Assembly: GCF_001625215.2 (NCBI RefSeq)
Contig: NC_030384.2
Location: forward strand, 36,924,390-36,988,389
DNA length: 64,000 bases
Reading direction: 5' to 3'
Source: Daucus carota subsp. sativus
Taxonomy: Eukaryota > Streptophyta > Magnoliopsida > Apiales > Apiaceae
Under the pieces are notes generated by a model. It searched no databases and was not told the origin of the DNA. It saw only the letters and a program-made list of their open reading frames with translations. Position 1 is the first letter of the stretch, and every line of letters starts with the position of its first letter. Shown here piece after piece: positions 12,601-26,000 of this stretch. The translations under genes were made by a program, and so were the position numbers.

Positions 12601-13972
12601 CCAAGGACAAAATATAATTAATAGAATGTGACAGGCGTTGACGTTGTTGGTGATGTGAGAATACCTGCCGGATTTTGTGGCGTACTTGGATTCCGACCTT
12701 CACATGGTGCTGTTTCTCACACAGGAATAATTCCTGTTGCTTCAAGTCTCGAAGCTGTTGGTATGTACCTCGAAATTGTCTGTATTTAGATTAATAAGTC
12801 AAAAAGATGTGTGAGTCAATCTAGCATTCCTTTCTAATCTTGTCCGTTTTTAATATGTTGTTTCTTTCTAAATTTTAAACATGCAAGCATTGGTTTAGAT
12901 TCATTTACGTCACTATAACTAGTTTGGACTTATAATAAGTTTTTTGAGTGGTGTGGGGTGAGTTCATGATGGCATACTGTTAGATACTCGGGTTCCTCAC
13001 TAGAGAAGTATAACTGTTTTCGTATATTCTGTTATATAAGCAGTAGATAAACATGAAATAGACATGATTTTAGGTAGAAAACACAGAGATATCGGTAGAT
13101 TTAGCCAGAAAAGAGTGATTGAGAGAGAGAACAGGTAGATTTTAGAGAGAATAGCAATAGAGAGATAGAAACTTGCTCAGGAAGTTAAGAATTAAGAGAG
13201 AGAAAGTGTTTAGAAAACTAGAGAGAGAAAGAGTGGTGGAAATTAATTCCAATTTTCATATATCACAAGTATACACTGAAATATGACATTACAACTTGTA
13301 ATGTCATATCAGTTTATACTAGTGCGACCCACTACTAACTAATAAAAGACCATAATACCCCTTTATACTACTACTACCACTCATACTACTAGTCATGCTC
13401 TGTTCATGACAGATAGTCAGATACACATAAGTCATAGTGAGTGGCAGAGGCTAGGTTTCTTCCCAGCGCACTCCAAAGTACATGTGGGAAAAGATATTGT
13501 TGATTGTAAATAATCTGGCATGTTTATTGAACTGGGGAAAACCTAGTTACTGCCCCTGCACTCATTAAGAGATAAACAGTCTCTTAGATGGATCAGTTCT
13601 CAATATATTTGTGTACCATGAGAGTTTTTTTTTCTTTAGAGGACAATAGAAGATACAGGTAATGCTTTTGAATTTACACAGGGGTCAGTTTACATACACG
13701 CAATACATATATACCCTTAGCTTAAGAACCCTTAGAACCCTTAGTCTTATTTCTAGTATAAATTAGGATTCTGCAGCAGAACTGTACATGCAAAAAATGT
13801 CGTGTTTATGTATTGCATTTTGAATTATTTTTGAACACACACAATGATGCAAAAAACATGTATTAAGATCCAGATCTTGAAAATATATTTAAAATTTAGG
13901 GTTCTGCAGCGGAACCTTAGTGGTTCTAACTTCTAAGGTTCTATTTTAAGGATGGGTTCTCTCTTGAGCGCG

Positions 13973-14054
<82 letters not shown>

Positions 14055-17000
14055 TTATTATCTTCGTCCAATTAACCAGTGTAGAGGAGAAGACAAATTT
14101 CGGATAGATTATTAATTATTATGAATTTATGAAGATCATTTCGAGAAAAACAGAGATAGTTATAGACATGTATATGCGTAAGTGCATAATTGTGTGCTCG
14201 GGATCAAGATGGATGGGTTAAAATAGAGGAAATCAGCCGTAGATAAATAATTCAATATAATATTCATCACATTACTTTCACTTATTTTATTGAATCTCTC
14301 TTGAATGATATAAAACTTAATGACTGCAAGTTGTTGCTGGAAGTATGTCCGTGATAATCTAATCTCTCCCTCCGTCCCCCCTCTCTCCCTTAATGTAATT
14401 CGAATTTAAATTTCCTTCAATTGTTGCAAAATGAAGCTGCTTCTGCATTTTCCTTCACTATGTGGTTCTTATCATTTATCTCACAGGATGGTTTGCAAAG
14501 GATCCAAAAATATTAGGGCTGGTTGGACATGTGCTGCTGCAATTGCCATTTGGAGTTCAACGTAATCCAAGGAGTGTATTGATAGCTGATGACTGTTTTG
14601 AACTATTGAAGACACCTGTTAGCCGCATCACTGAGTCGGTGGTTAGATCCACTGAGAAGCTACTTGGCAGTATGTCATTTATTTTTACTTTGGTCGGATA
14701 TTAATGATACTTCCTATGTTTCATATTACTTGTCCACTCTTGAATTTTGACCGGTCAAATTGACCAAATTTTGACTAAAATTCACAATTTTTTTTTGAAT
14801 GTCAAAAAATCTGATAATTACATTTTAAAGTAGATTATATATACTTTTAATGGTATGATCTTTTAAATTTTTGTGATTATATAATATCCGTAAATTTTAG
14901 TCAATTTGACCTGTCAAAAGTGGACAAGTATTGTGAGACAGAGGGAGTAAGTTTTAAAGTCCTCTGTTAAAGTTTTTTCTGTATAGAAAGTTATAAGCAT
15001 TTTACTTATTCCTGACACAACTTTTTACAGAACAAGTTTTAAAGCATATGAATCTTGGGGAGTATATCAGTTCTAAGGTGCCAAGCCTACAGAAATTGAA
15101 TAGTAACAAGGCCAATGGTGAACAAAAGCCTTCGTCGCTGAAATCACTCGCACACACCATGCAACTACTTTGGAGGTGAGCATGTTGTTGTAAGAGTATA
15201 CATATGGTCGCATTAGCATTCTATGGATAAACTTGCCAATGTTTGCTGAAAATAATTCACTGTTTTAACACCATCTTATTTCATTCGTAACAAATCTCTT
15301 TTAAAGTGTGATTTGCGACATTTTCTCTCCTAGAATTGTATGCTGTGTACATTGTGGGTGTTTGGATAACTAAAAATAAGTTATTTTTTACTTATTAAGC
15401 CAAAAGTAGCTTTTGGATAAATTTATAACTTATTAAGTGTAAATACCAATAATATGATTGTAAAATATTATGAATTATCTTCAAAAGCACACATTTTTAT
15501 GAAGTTGAATTTCAAAAATTAGAACAAGTCACAGAAAGAAGTTAGGATCTCTAATTTCTCAAACGGTACCAATAAGTGGAGTTAATCTTTATATTAAATT
15601 CTATGTGATTCTTAGGTCCCACTGTTGTTACTTTTGTCGTCTCATCTACAGCAGTTGGTGACTGAAGTAATTAAAGACTTCAAATTACTTGATGATTGTC
15701 TTGATGCAGTTAGATATTAATATTGTTCATGTTTGACTATTCAGATGGTAGGAATGTACTCCCTCCCCTCTCTCCCCTTTTATGCTTTAAGTTCTTTTTT
15801 TTTTTTGGAATATTTATAAAAATACCAACTTTCTATAAATTATTTACAAAAATACTGTCAAGTTGAAATTGTTTTAAAAATACAATTTTTTTACAAATTA
15901 TTTACAAAAATACGACTTACAACTTCTGCAACCTCATTTGCAGCATCAGTTTGTAACTGCTGCAAATGAGGTTGCATAAGTTGCAAATAAAATTTCTCAT
16001 TTGCAATTGTTGTAAATGGTGTTGCAAACGAGGTTGCAGAATTTGCAAGTCGTATTTGTTGCATAAGTTGCAAATGAATTTCTCATTTGCAACTACTTGC
16101 TACTGTTGCAAAATGTTGTTGCAAATGAGGTTGCAGTAGTTGCAAGTCGTATTTTTGTAAATAATTTGTAAAAAATTGATATTTCTAAAACTATTGAAAG
16201 TTGACAACAGTATTTTTGTAAAAAATTTCTCAAGGTTTGGCAGTTATGAAAAAAGCCCATTCTTTTTCCTACTTGGTGCTTAAAGTTCTCTCACAATCTA
16301 AATGTGTGCAGATCGTTCATCTCACACTATTGGCTTAATTTAAAGTCCCAGGCCAAGGATGATGATAAGTTTTTAGTTTGGAAGGGGGAAAGCATAAACT
16401 TCTTTGTTTTCTGATAGCCTTGGATCGAACATCAAACTGTTTTTTTTTTCTTTCTTTATTCGTCTTTGTGATCATATGGTGGGGCTCACAAAGGGGGGTT
16501 GGTCCAGAAGTAATTTTTTTATGTATGTAATGCATGTTCGCTATTATGGCTTTACTAAACGCAAAAGCATATGAAATGTTTAAACTTATGTTATTACCTT
16601 GAACTTTTTATGATACAGACATGAATTTAAAAATAACCATGGTGAATGGATAACATCTGAGAGGCGTATTCTGGATACTGTTGTGACAGCACAACTGCAT
16701 GATAGTCCAGATATAACAGATTCTGAAATTGAAAACATCCAGAAAGTGAGGAATGACTTGAAAGTGGCTCTTAATGCTCTTTTGAAGGTATGAGCTTTTA
16801 AGTTTAACTGGATTGTTGTATGTTAAAGCAGCCTTATTTGTACTTTATTATTGCCAGTATAGTCTACATTGTTTTATTGGAAATAGTTTGCCGTCAACTA
16901 AAGGCGGCTGTATTAGCATGACTGTATGGTCTTAAACTCAGAGTAGTAGGTACTGGAGTCTTATAGCTTCTTAAGGAGTTGTATATCATGTTTAATGTGA

Positions 17001-20000
17001 TCATTATTGAGATGTGCTGATGATCATGACATGATCTTATCAAGACATATTTTTCTTCTTTCTAAAGGTCTCTGCTGCTTCTCGCTCTCTCACTTATTTA
17101 CCCTTTTAACTCCAGTATTTGTTTTATATTTGTCTCTTTCTCATCTATTTTGTCATATATGTCAGTAGCATAAAAGATATCAAAAAACTGCACAATCGAA
17201 GTACAAGTGGCATATGATGTGCTTTTTTCTGTACAGGGAAGTTACTATATTTTGGCATCATGGATTGTTTAGTTTTAAGAAGCATTTCCCTGTAATGGAG
17301 AATACTCTACTTTCATACTAAGTATGTTGGCTATTATGTTAGATGTTTCCCTTCTGCATATTGAAGGCCCCAATTTAACCTACATCTAGGAGACAATTTG
17401 GCTTGTGTTTCTCTCTCATTTCTTCTGCTGGCTGCATCTTTAAATACACTCTGACATAAGTAGAAACTTATAAGTAATCCACATTTAGTAACAAGCAAGT
17501 GCACGCAGTTTGTCCACTCGAAAAACAATATGTGGAGTACTTGACATTTAGTGAGTTGCAGTTATCTATAATTTGTTACAAGAGACAGTAGTTCTCGGTA
17601 CTTGTATTTGTATTTAAGGTGATGTAATGTCTAGGATCACCTTTTTGTTTGGGACTTGTATTTGCACAACTTGTTTTATTTCATTAGACTTTTTCCACTT
17701 AATGCCCGATATCATAATATTAAACCTCTATTTTTATAACATGTCAGGTGTTCAATTGGCATTAGACCTTCCTGTTAGTAACTTTCCTGTTTTGCTTCTA
17801 TTTGATGAGCAAACTTATTTTTTTGTTGCACAGTTTTGCTGTATAATTTGTTCTATGTTGACTTATATTTTATAGCATTTACTGACGCATGCATATCAGA
17901 ATATATGTTATCCTGTTTAAGCTATTGAAAGGCTTCATATATTTTGCAATTCGTTAATTTCTGAATTGACAATTTGATAGGACGATGCCATCCTAGTGAT
18001 CCCATCAGTTTTACATCCTCCTCCAAAACTTGGCGCAAAGGAGATTTCATCGGAAGACTATCTAACTCGTACATATTCTTTGATGAGTTTAGCTAGCATG
18101 TCGGGTTGTTGTCAGGTTCTCTATCTCAATCTCAGTCCATCTGTTACGAGGCATTGCTGATTTATTTTGTCAGATTTTTTTAGCATTGTGCCTAGGCCCT
18201 AGGCTCGTATGGTTGATATTTCTGCTTGGCTATAATAGTATACTAAAGTCTTGAAGAGCTTTCTCGTCTTATGTGGCCATCTCTTTTTGCAGGTTACAAT
18301 ACCAATGGGATTTCAAGACAAGTCTCCTGTCTCTGTTTCATTCATAGCTAGGCATGGCGGTGATCGATTTTTACTGGATACCACAAAATTGATGCATGCT
18401 TCTCTTCAGGAGCAGGCTGAAGCAGCTGGGAAGTCGAACTTGTCGAGTAATGTTGTCAGCAGGGAAGCTTCTGCAGAGATTGCAAAAGAAAAGGTATGGC
18501 ATCATTTTCTTCTCATCTAATTATATTTCTTCGTCTCTTGGCCTTTATTTGAATGATATGTATAATAATAGTATTATATACAGACTATATGTTTACTGCT
18601 AAAGCATGGTAATATTGGGTCGATTTCGGGTCAAGCCAACATCACTTAAAATTGAATAAAACTGAAAATTGAAGTTCTTAGAAATGAAATTCTATTTCGG
18701 GTCACTTTTGGGTTTTGTCTCAGTAAATCGGGTTACGGATTGGGTCGGTTCGGGTTTCGGGCCGTGTCTGATATTGCCACCCCTGAGCATACCAGAAATA
18801 TCAAGAACGAACATAAGGTTTGGAATGGAAAGGTTCTATTAGGTATTAGGCAGGTCATGGTCCACAAGCAATTTTGAGGAGATGTGCTTATATAAAAATT
18901 TAAATTTAATTGTTGTCTATGACCTATGATGTGTCAGTTCCTTTCCATGGCCCTATAGACCTCTCACTGGATCTTGCTATTGAATTTATGGAGTATTTAT
19001 GTACATGTATCATATTATTGTATTTTTACCACCTATATTAAACTACAACTTTTCGTGCAACCCAAAAATATCTTAGCAATAAAGCTATTTCATGTTCATA
19101 GTACGTCAGTACCTATTATCAAGTGGCTATAAATATTGGTTTTGCAAGTAAATTGACATTACTTCTTACATACCTATCTTTTCACATAATCCATAATTAC
19201 TTGTCACCCGGACTTCTGATGTAGGGAAATCAAGCATATAAAGAGAAGCAGTTTAAGAGAGCGGTTGATTTGTATTCAGAAGCTATTAAACTGAACGGTA
19301 ATAATGCAACATATTACAGTAACAGGGCTGCTGCACATCTGGAAGCGGGAAGGTAACCTCCCCTCGTGTCCACTACCTTAACCGGTATTTTTTGAACTCT
19401 GTGTCTTGATATAATCTTCTCTGTTTTTTTGTCCCAGTTATCTTAAGGCAGAAGCTGATTGTACAAAAGCTATTGACCTTGACAAGAAGGTAATTCTGCT
19501 CTCAACTACGTTATGTACTTATGTTAATATCATATATAAATATAATAATACATTGATGAGTCACCCTTGTACAATTAGCCTTTGTGTATGTGTCAGTTGT
19601 TTACTGGCCCCTAGTATCTGAGTATTAACTGAATATAATTTGTATCATTACACCTAGTATCAGACGGCATGCAGGGAAAATTTTGGATAGACTGAAAACC
19701 ATCCGTTAGTTCTGGAGTAGCTTTCTTATTCATTATGCCTACTAAAAACTGTTTTGCTTTGAAGGATTTGAAATTGTTAGTTTGGTACTAGATTTATGGT
19801 GTAGCACAGTTATATACAACACAGCATAAGATCCGCGGGTTAGCAAATTGTTAGCTGGTACTTTGCACCCCTACATTTCATTGCTGTCTTCTATAGGTCT
19901 TTTAAGAGTGTCCCATGAATGTAAACACGTTCATAAACTTTCCAAGATTGTTTAGAAAAGTCAGGGGTATTCACTGAAGTGGTCTCGCTACTTTTAGAGT

Positions 20001-20857
20001 AGGCGTTCAGATATATCTTAGACACCCCCGGTTCTGAGTGGGACTTGTTGGGTATCGTGTTGTCTAGTTACTTTATAGTTCGACACGTCCGAACTCTCTT
20101 AAAATGCAGTAGTCAACTGCCAAGATGGTAAGGAAAATGCGGCTCCTGGGTTGCTTGTTCTACAATAATCGTGTGACTGCATTCAAGTTTTCTGCATCAG
20201 AACACATTTTGGAAGCATTTCAAAGTTTATCTCTTTCATGGGATCCACTCGGACTTGCCTTCTTTTCCTGTTCCTGCTGATTTATCACTTGAAATAGATC
20301 TGAAAGTGTATTGAGCCTTTAATACTTTCTGATACCTCGTTATATTATCCAGAATGTCAAGTCGTATCTAAGAAGAGGTACAGCACGGGAGTTGCTTGGC
20401 TACTTTGATGGGGCAATTGAAGGTATGTAAAATGTTGCATATTCAACGAGTATATTCTATGCTGTTGATTATGTATCTTCTTAATTTGGTAGAATTTTAC
20501 AAATGTCTAATAGGCTGCATGAGGGTATTATGAAGATGTATTCTTCCAATAGTTAGTGCTTTTATTTATATATTTGGGCTCGGTACTACAAGGTTATTAT
20601 GAGAATTCTGAAAATGTTGGATCTTACATGTTCGCTTGTAGCTTAATTAGATGTATGCGCACAGGATTATGTATGCATAAATCATAATATGACCTGAACG
20701 TTCCCCGATATTATATATATATATTGAAGCTTAAATAGTTGCATGCTGATATTTTATATATATATAACCTGCAGATTTCAAATATGCACTTGTTCTTGAG
20801 CCAACAAACAAAAGAGCTTCTACATCTGCCGACAGGTTAATAAAGTTGTTTCATTAA
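9692..20857 (+). CDS. OEP64: Outer envelope protein 64 / Toc64-like: amidase-fold plus TPR docking protein
   Basis: Exons: 9692-9897, 11609-11761, 12016-12140, 12635-12760, 14487-14669, 15031-15175, 16619-16787, 17981-18115, 18293-18493, 19225-19352, 19438-19489, 20353-20422, 20775-20857. They join to 591 residues, the usual Toc64 length. Residues 7-27 form one membrane anchor followed by KKIKK. Residues about 45-460 are an amidase-signature fold containing [13 protein letters not shown] (141-153). From about 474 to the end are TPR repeats ([43 protein letters not shown]). In the family the TPRs bind the Hsp90/Hsp70 C-terminus, so the protein receives chaperone-bound preproteins at the outer chloroplast envelope; a mitochondrial paralogue, OM64, exists. 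Catalysis is probably lost: the amidase Lys is Ser67 and the nucleophile Ser is Asp168 ([13 protein letters not shown]). Residues 1-20 resemble the chloroplast type. An in-frame upstream ATG at 9548 exists, but homology favours 9692. Confidence 0.95.
13977..14050. repeat. Compound (TA)n(GA)n microsatellite in Toc64 intron 4
   Basis: About 45 bases of uninterrupted TA (13977-14021) run directly into about 28 bases of GA (14022-14050). A long intronic compound tract like this is usually length-polymorphic. GA-rich sequence also occurs at about 13130-13235 in the same intron. Confidence 0.9.
14708..14949. mobile_element. Stowaway-like MITE in Toc64 intron 5
   Basis: The left end TACTTCCTATGTTTCATATT and the reverse-complemented right end TACTCCCTCTGTCTCACAAT are inverted copies. 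The match continues through TACTTGTCCACT and a shared (T)TTGACxxGTCAAATTGAC block. Outer TA dinucleotides fit Stowaway target duplication. It is about 242 bp and non-coding. Confidence 0.85.
15352..15575. mobile_element. Possible hAT-like MITE remnant in Toc64 intron 6
   Basis: It begins GGGTGTTTGGATAACTAAAA and ends near TCTAATTTCTCAAACGGTAC, whose reverse complement begins GTACCGTTTGAGAAATTAGA. This gives a short degenerate inverted pair of the GTTTGG type common at plant MITE ends. The boundaries are uncertain and no target duplication is seen. Confidence 0.3.
15806..16256. mobile_element. Foldback-like element with nested inverted repeats, Toc64 intron 6
   Basis: The outer arms are built from AAAATAC/GTATTTT motifs: TTTACAAAAATACGACTT near 15900 is answered by AAGTCGTATTTTTGTAAA near 16143. 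Inside, GCAAATGAGGTTGCA and its complement recur several times. Bases 15927-15944 and 15959-15976 form a perfect 18-bp stem with a 14-base loop. The element is non-coding and lies wholly inside the intron. Confidence 0.7.
18605..18785. repeat. Possible transposon remnant in Toc64 intron 9
   Basis: The left side carries GGTAATATTGGGTCG and the right side GATATTGCCACCCC, with a GGGTCGGTTCGGGTTTCGGG block just inside. This GC-richer patch, with 'ATATTGCCACCCC' type ends, is unlike the surrounding AT-rich intron and resembles dispersed plant repeat ends. No ORF and no clear target duplication. Confidence 0.3.
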
Positions 20858-22254
20858 TGATCAAATACAAACTGAGAGAGAATTGCAAGGTCCTAGTCGG
20901 CATGACTTGCAAGGTCCTGCACCAGACGAGTAATGCATTGATCGCGTATTTTGAAGTTAAAAGGGAAATTATTTGTTGTGGCTTCTGTTGAATTGGTTCT
21001 GGAGCAACCACTCACATTTGCCTGCGTTTCCCTTTATGTTATAGCCGAGTTTGTATATTGGGCGGGTTTTCCTTGCACTTAAATTGGTTACAACTAGTTT
21101 AGTATATCACAATTTTTTGTGCCAAAATCGTTGATTAGACTTTAATTAGTTAGTCAGTGATTTTAAGAAGATATATTTTGAATCATATATTAATCATCAA
21201 GTGGTATCAGGAATTACTATAGAAGTGAAATCCAACAATCGTGTGTACTTGTACTATCACAGCAATTAGCAAAAATGGTTGCAGCATATGCAAACTTAAG
21301 TAAAAATTGAACGAATTTTCAATGTAGTTTTTCAGCGTAATAAGTTGAACAATTAAGTTCACAGTATCTCTAGAAGATTAATATGCCAGATACTTGGTAC
21401 CGTGATGTCTTTGCTTGAATAGAGAGACGGAAACATTTGGCCGTATCTTGAAAAAATTTATTTGAAGTGGTGTGGGATTAGCAATGTGCAAAGAATAGTG
21501 CTACTGAACGTTCTCTGAACAGTATTATTGAGTGCAGTTTTACAGATTTGCTGAACTTTCTCTGAACAGTATTCTTAAGTGTGGTTCTACAGATTGAGTG
21601 AGAATTCGTAGTGGTATGGTCTGGTGTTATGTCGTGCGAAGTCGTCAACAGAAGAGCTTGAGAGGATTGATCAATTTTTTAGTGGTGTTGTGTGATGTTA
21701 ACATGGTTGTGCACAAGTTGTGGGGAGGTATTATCATTTCTTTATACTTTCTTTTTTAGGTACTCGTATTTCTTTAGGTTATTTATATTCTAAATCTTAC
21801 TAAAACATGATAGAATATGTACTTTATTTTTTAGAAATTTTTTCGATTCTTTATATTTTAAAATTTATTAAAGTGATAAAATTTTATACAGTAACTTTTA
21901 TCTTCCTTTTGGTTTTTTATATTCTAAATCTTGCCAAAAATGATAAAATTTTATAATACAAAATTTAACTACATTCACCAATTTTTTTCATTATACTTAT
22001 TTTATATATTATTTATAAATCGATGTCATTACTCCACTAACTTTTCTTCCTTTTTCTTTATTATCTTATTCATTTCTTGAATCTCCTTGCCCCCGAATGT
22101 GGGGATGGAGGTAGTGAATTATTATCTAATAAATAATATACTCCAAATCTGGGGACGGAGAAGTATATTATTACCTGGTAAATCCTAAACATTTTTTTTG
22201 AAAATAAAGTTCCATTACGAAGAACAAGAATCATGCCATTAGCCATAAGGCCTC
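20858..22254. other. 3' flank of Toc64 and spacer
   Basis: AT-rich non-coding sequence following the Toc64 stop. A degenerate direct repeat (TGAAC-GTTCTCTGAACAGTATT-TT-AGTG) occurs at about 21507-21537 and 21550-21582. No gene is seen. Confidence 0.5.
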
Positions 22255-22676
22255 CAACAAACAATCCGGAGGAGACATAAACAGATTAACAGTTCCTACC
22301 AAGCAAGGAATCCTAGCCGTTAAATGGTCTACCCTATTTGCTCGTTTTCAAACATGTTTAATAACCAAACCAGTCCTCTGCTACAATTTGAGCCTGCACG
22401 ACAGAAGAATGTTTTGCCAACTTCAGAATGGTAGCTGATGTGTTTCTGAATTGCATTAACCACACTAAGCGAATCACTTTCCACAACAACCTGACTTACA
22501 GCAAACCTATCAACCCAGTCTATAGCTTCCTGCACCCCCGTAGCTTCTGCTTCCAGAACTGAGCAGCTACCAGCCAAGCATTTATTCATCCCAGCAATAA
22601 ACTCTCCCTTCTCGTTCCTAAGAACCATTCCGATGGAAAAAGATGGTTGTCCTTCGAACACAGATGCATCAAACAA
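22255..22676 (-). pseudogene. Decayed RNase H-like (RVT_3) domain, retroelement-derived
   Basis: The minus-strand reading frame from 22676 encodes an RNase H fold of the type found in plant non-LTR retroelements and their stand-alone relics. It has an N-terminal FDASVFEGQP with the first acidic residue, GMVLRNEKGEFIAG, LEAEATGVQEAIDWV with the catalytic Glu, and VVVESDSLSVVNAI with the next Asp. The frame then breaks near 22400-22350. The expected C-terminal block (RANRVDHLTARIP...MSPPDCLLEA) continues in a different frame down to about 22255, preceded by a TGA. Frameshift plus stop make it a dead copy. There is no reverse transcriptase nearby. A short A-run on the same strand at about 22190-22200 could be a remnant tail. 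Confidence 0.75.
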
Positions 22677-23049
22677 TATAAAAAATTTATACAGAAATGA
22701 GTGGGACGGAATTAACTATTATATATTTCATTAGTACTTTTTGCTGAATTAATCACCCGAGCTACCAAGTAACATCACCTGGCACAACTTAACCATCTGA
22801 AATTGAACTTAAAGCGGTAAAGCTTAAAAAAAACTAACACCAAGTTGATGGTTATGCAGAAAGAAAATATGGAGACCAAAGTTGTACTTTGTCTACTTTA
22901 AGAATGATCTTAACTTGTTATCAAACTAAAAATAATATCAAATGAAACTGTACAGAAATGACAGTCTACGTGATTCCTACTAATCTTTACACTCAAAATT
23001 TTCTGTTACCATCCGTCAAAAAAAAAATAAACCCCGTTACCAGGTGAAC
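22677..23049. other. Spacer between the RNase H relic and the HROB-like stop codon
   Basis: AT-rich non-coding bases, probably including the 3' UTR of the minus-strand HROB-like gene that ends at 23050. No other structure seen. Confidence 0.5.
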
Positions 23050-26000
23050 TCAGAAGAGAGGTTCATCATCTTCAAACAGCTCAAGTAGCTGTTCATCTGT
23101 CCACTGCGGAAGGGAAACTTTTGAAATACAACTTTGCTTCACAGCTTTGTCTGTTTGCTGAGTTTCATCACCATGGTCCATGTTCAAGTTCCCTACAAAA
23201 ACACTGTTTTTGTGTCCCTCTGACAAATTATTAACTTTTGGTCTCTTCTCATTGCTATCCAAAGTCATATGGTTATCACCGGCAACATCAGCACCAGCTT
23301 TCTCGTATATTTCAGTGGTAGCACTACACTCCCTAGCCCAAAAGGCTTTGTTCTGTGTACTAGTATTTTTGACTCTGCCAAATTCATCACTGCCACTTTC
23401 CGGTAACAATGATCCATTTTTCTTTTGATTATCAAGAAGCCAGTTTCGACCACCAGTAGCTACTTGACAGACCTCATGCATAATTTCTTTGGTTCGCCCA
23501 TGCTCCTGTGCCAATTCGTCTTCCAGCACTCGTGATTTTTTACTGATATCTAATTAGGTGACAGGTATGCATTTCAGTTACTAGATATATAAAAAAAAAT
23601 TATTTAAAGAACAGGCATCGTAGTCATCGTTAAAAAAAATAGAATGACGCATGACTATAGGATACTGTGGAAAAGAAGGTTATAATAAAAGTTAATTTGT
23701 CAAATGTTGACAAGCTTCCTAAATACCTGGAGGAAGATATGTTACTCTAGGTGCAACAACATTTGTATTGCCCGATGCCGGTGTAACATCCTTATGAAAC
23801 ACCTGCAGATAGCAAACTTGTGTCACAAAAGGCACAGCCAGATCGTAAGCAGTCCGAAAATTTGACACCCCTAAATTACTGACGATTAGAATACAGCCTC
23901 AATGAATCACCTCAAAAAATTGCAGACACATATGTCATGAACTAAAGTTGATTAAGTTTCCAAAACCTTAGTGTGTAAAGATATTTTCTTGTTATTCTTC
24001 GTGTTCCGCTACACTCCTGGGGAGAAACAATTTTATAATTCCACTCTGTATAAGTCAGACCTGTGTGAAGTGGGATCGGTTGAAAGTATCCAACATGAAT
24101 ACATGTCCAGTTGTTAGGCTAGTCACCAGACAAAATTTTAGATATATTTTAGTTATCAGCAAGTTTTATCCCAAAAAGGAGAGTCCATACCAATATACAT
24201 TGTCAGGGGTTGCACTCACGTACTCAAGGTGAATAATATGAAGTTTATGACCTTAGTTTCTAGTTGTACTAGGATGTATTCTAGTCTTTCATTATGTTTT
24301 CTCTTTTATTTAGCAGATGAATAGATTTCACGAATCAGTTCTAGTCTACCAAGTCGTAAAGGTGGCTGGCCGTGGCTGCCAATACTCAGCAGTTGTGTCA
24401 AAAGGCAAAGCAAGAAAACTAAAAGGAGGAAAAGTAAGGATGAAGGTTTTATACACAATAGTTTATATAAACACAAACTGTTAAAATCAGGAATACATAT
24501 ATGTTATATGCAACAAATGAATGTGCTGATGGTATTATAATACCATATCCATATATCCATTGTATACTTAGGTGAACAGACTAAAAGAATACGCACCTTC
24601 ACCACATTGCTCCTTGTGATGTTGAGATAGACAGTTTTTGATGAAGGTGCAAATATAGAAACCTGTAATCACAATTTCCGTGTCTAATAACAGTGTCTTC
24701 ACTAATCAATTTCAGACAACATTAATACTAAGAAAGAGTTCAGATCGGGCTGACAATTTATTTTGCCATCTGTGTTATAGAGTATAAATACCTTCTTAAG
24801 AATGATAGCTGCTTTCACAGATATGTCTTTTGCAAATTCACTCTCAGTCAGTACTTTACGGTGGATGGTAGCATCAATTAAACCTGTAGTGTCCTTTACA
24901 TAAACAGTCCAGTTAAAATACAGCAAGGATAACCGCTTGCTCCGTGAGTAATTAACAATATCTCTGTACAGATACCTTCAGCGTGACCGTCATATCACCA
25001 AGACCATTTGGTGTGCAAGAATTGATAATGGCAACAACCTAAGCGTAACAGAATCAAGAAAACAATCATTTAAAGTAACACAATTAAGAACATGTACCAA
25101 TCAGGCAATCACACACCAGATGTAACAACATACAAATACACGCATGTAAAACATCATGCTTACACCTTACAGACTATTGATTGCTTGCATAATTGCATAC
25201 AAAACAAACAGCCTGATTATCCCAAAAATGAAGTCATCCAGCTCGGCACATCCAAACTTAGTAACCGCCACAGGAGGCATGGCAGGTACATATGGTCCTA
25301 ACTCATTTATAATACAACATAACTAATGTTGTGCATCAAAGAACACAATCCTCCTTTGAAAGGGCAAATAAATAACATCCATGAATCATTATTGTAATTA
25401 TTATTACTAATTACACACAAAGCTGCAAGTCAACATACACAGATAATTGCAATAGTGTCCATCAACAAAACAATACGGATACTCGGGGGATAGTTGCGGA
25501 CTTGCTGATACCTGATTAACAATGCCATCAGGCAAACTGCTACCGACACGAGACAAAGGCGTGGTTTGAAGAACAAAATCCTTCGTAGTGCCTGAAACAA
25601 TTCTCACACATTTCAGCATACATATATGAAACAATTCGCTGTAATTACACACACACGCAAAAAGAAGAAAAAGAAACAGAGAGGTTACTTTGGGCGTTTC
25701 CGAGAAAACGAAGCGCACGAAGCCAGGCATCCGCTTTAAAATCATCATCATCCTGAAACGAGAGATCGGAGCATTGCGCCGCCTTGAGAAGAAAGTCCTG
25801 AGTAGGAAGAAGCGGTGAATCGGAGTGGTGAAGTCTTTTCCGGTTCATCGCGGCTTGTATTTTTCCGGCTGGACCGGGGATTAAGCGCGGCGAAATTAGC
25901 GGTGGAGTTCGCTGTGGTTGTTGTTGATGATGCTGCTGTTGTGGTTGAGAGATGTGATTGTGATTGTGTTTGTTGGAATTGGAGCAAGGACGGAGGATTA

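Noticed and set aside
19880-20130. Stretch in Toc64 intron 11 with ACACCCCCGG and CGACACGTCCGA phrases
   Set aside because: It looks like old dispersed-repeat debris, but I could find no ends or duplicated target, so I did not call an element.
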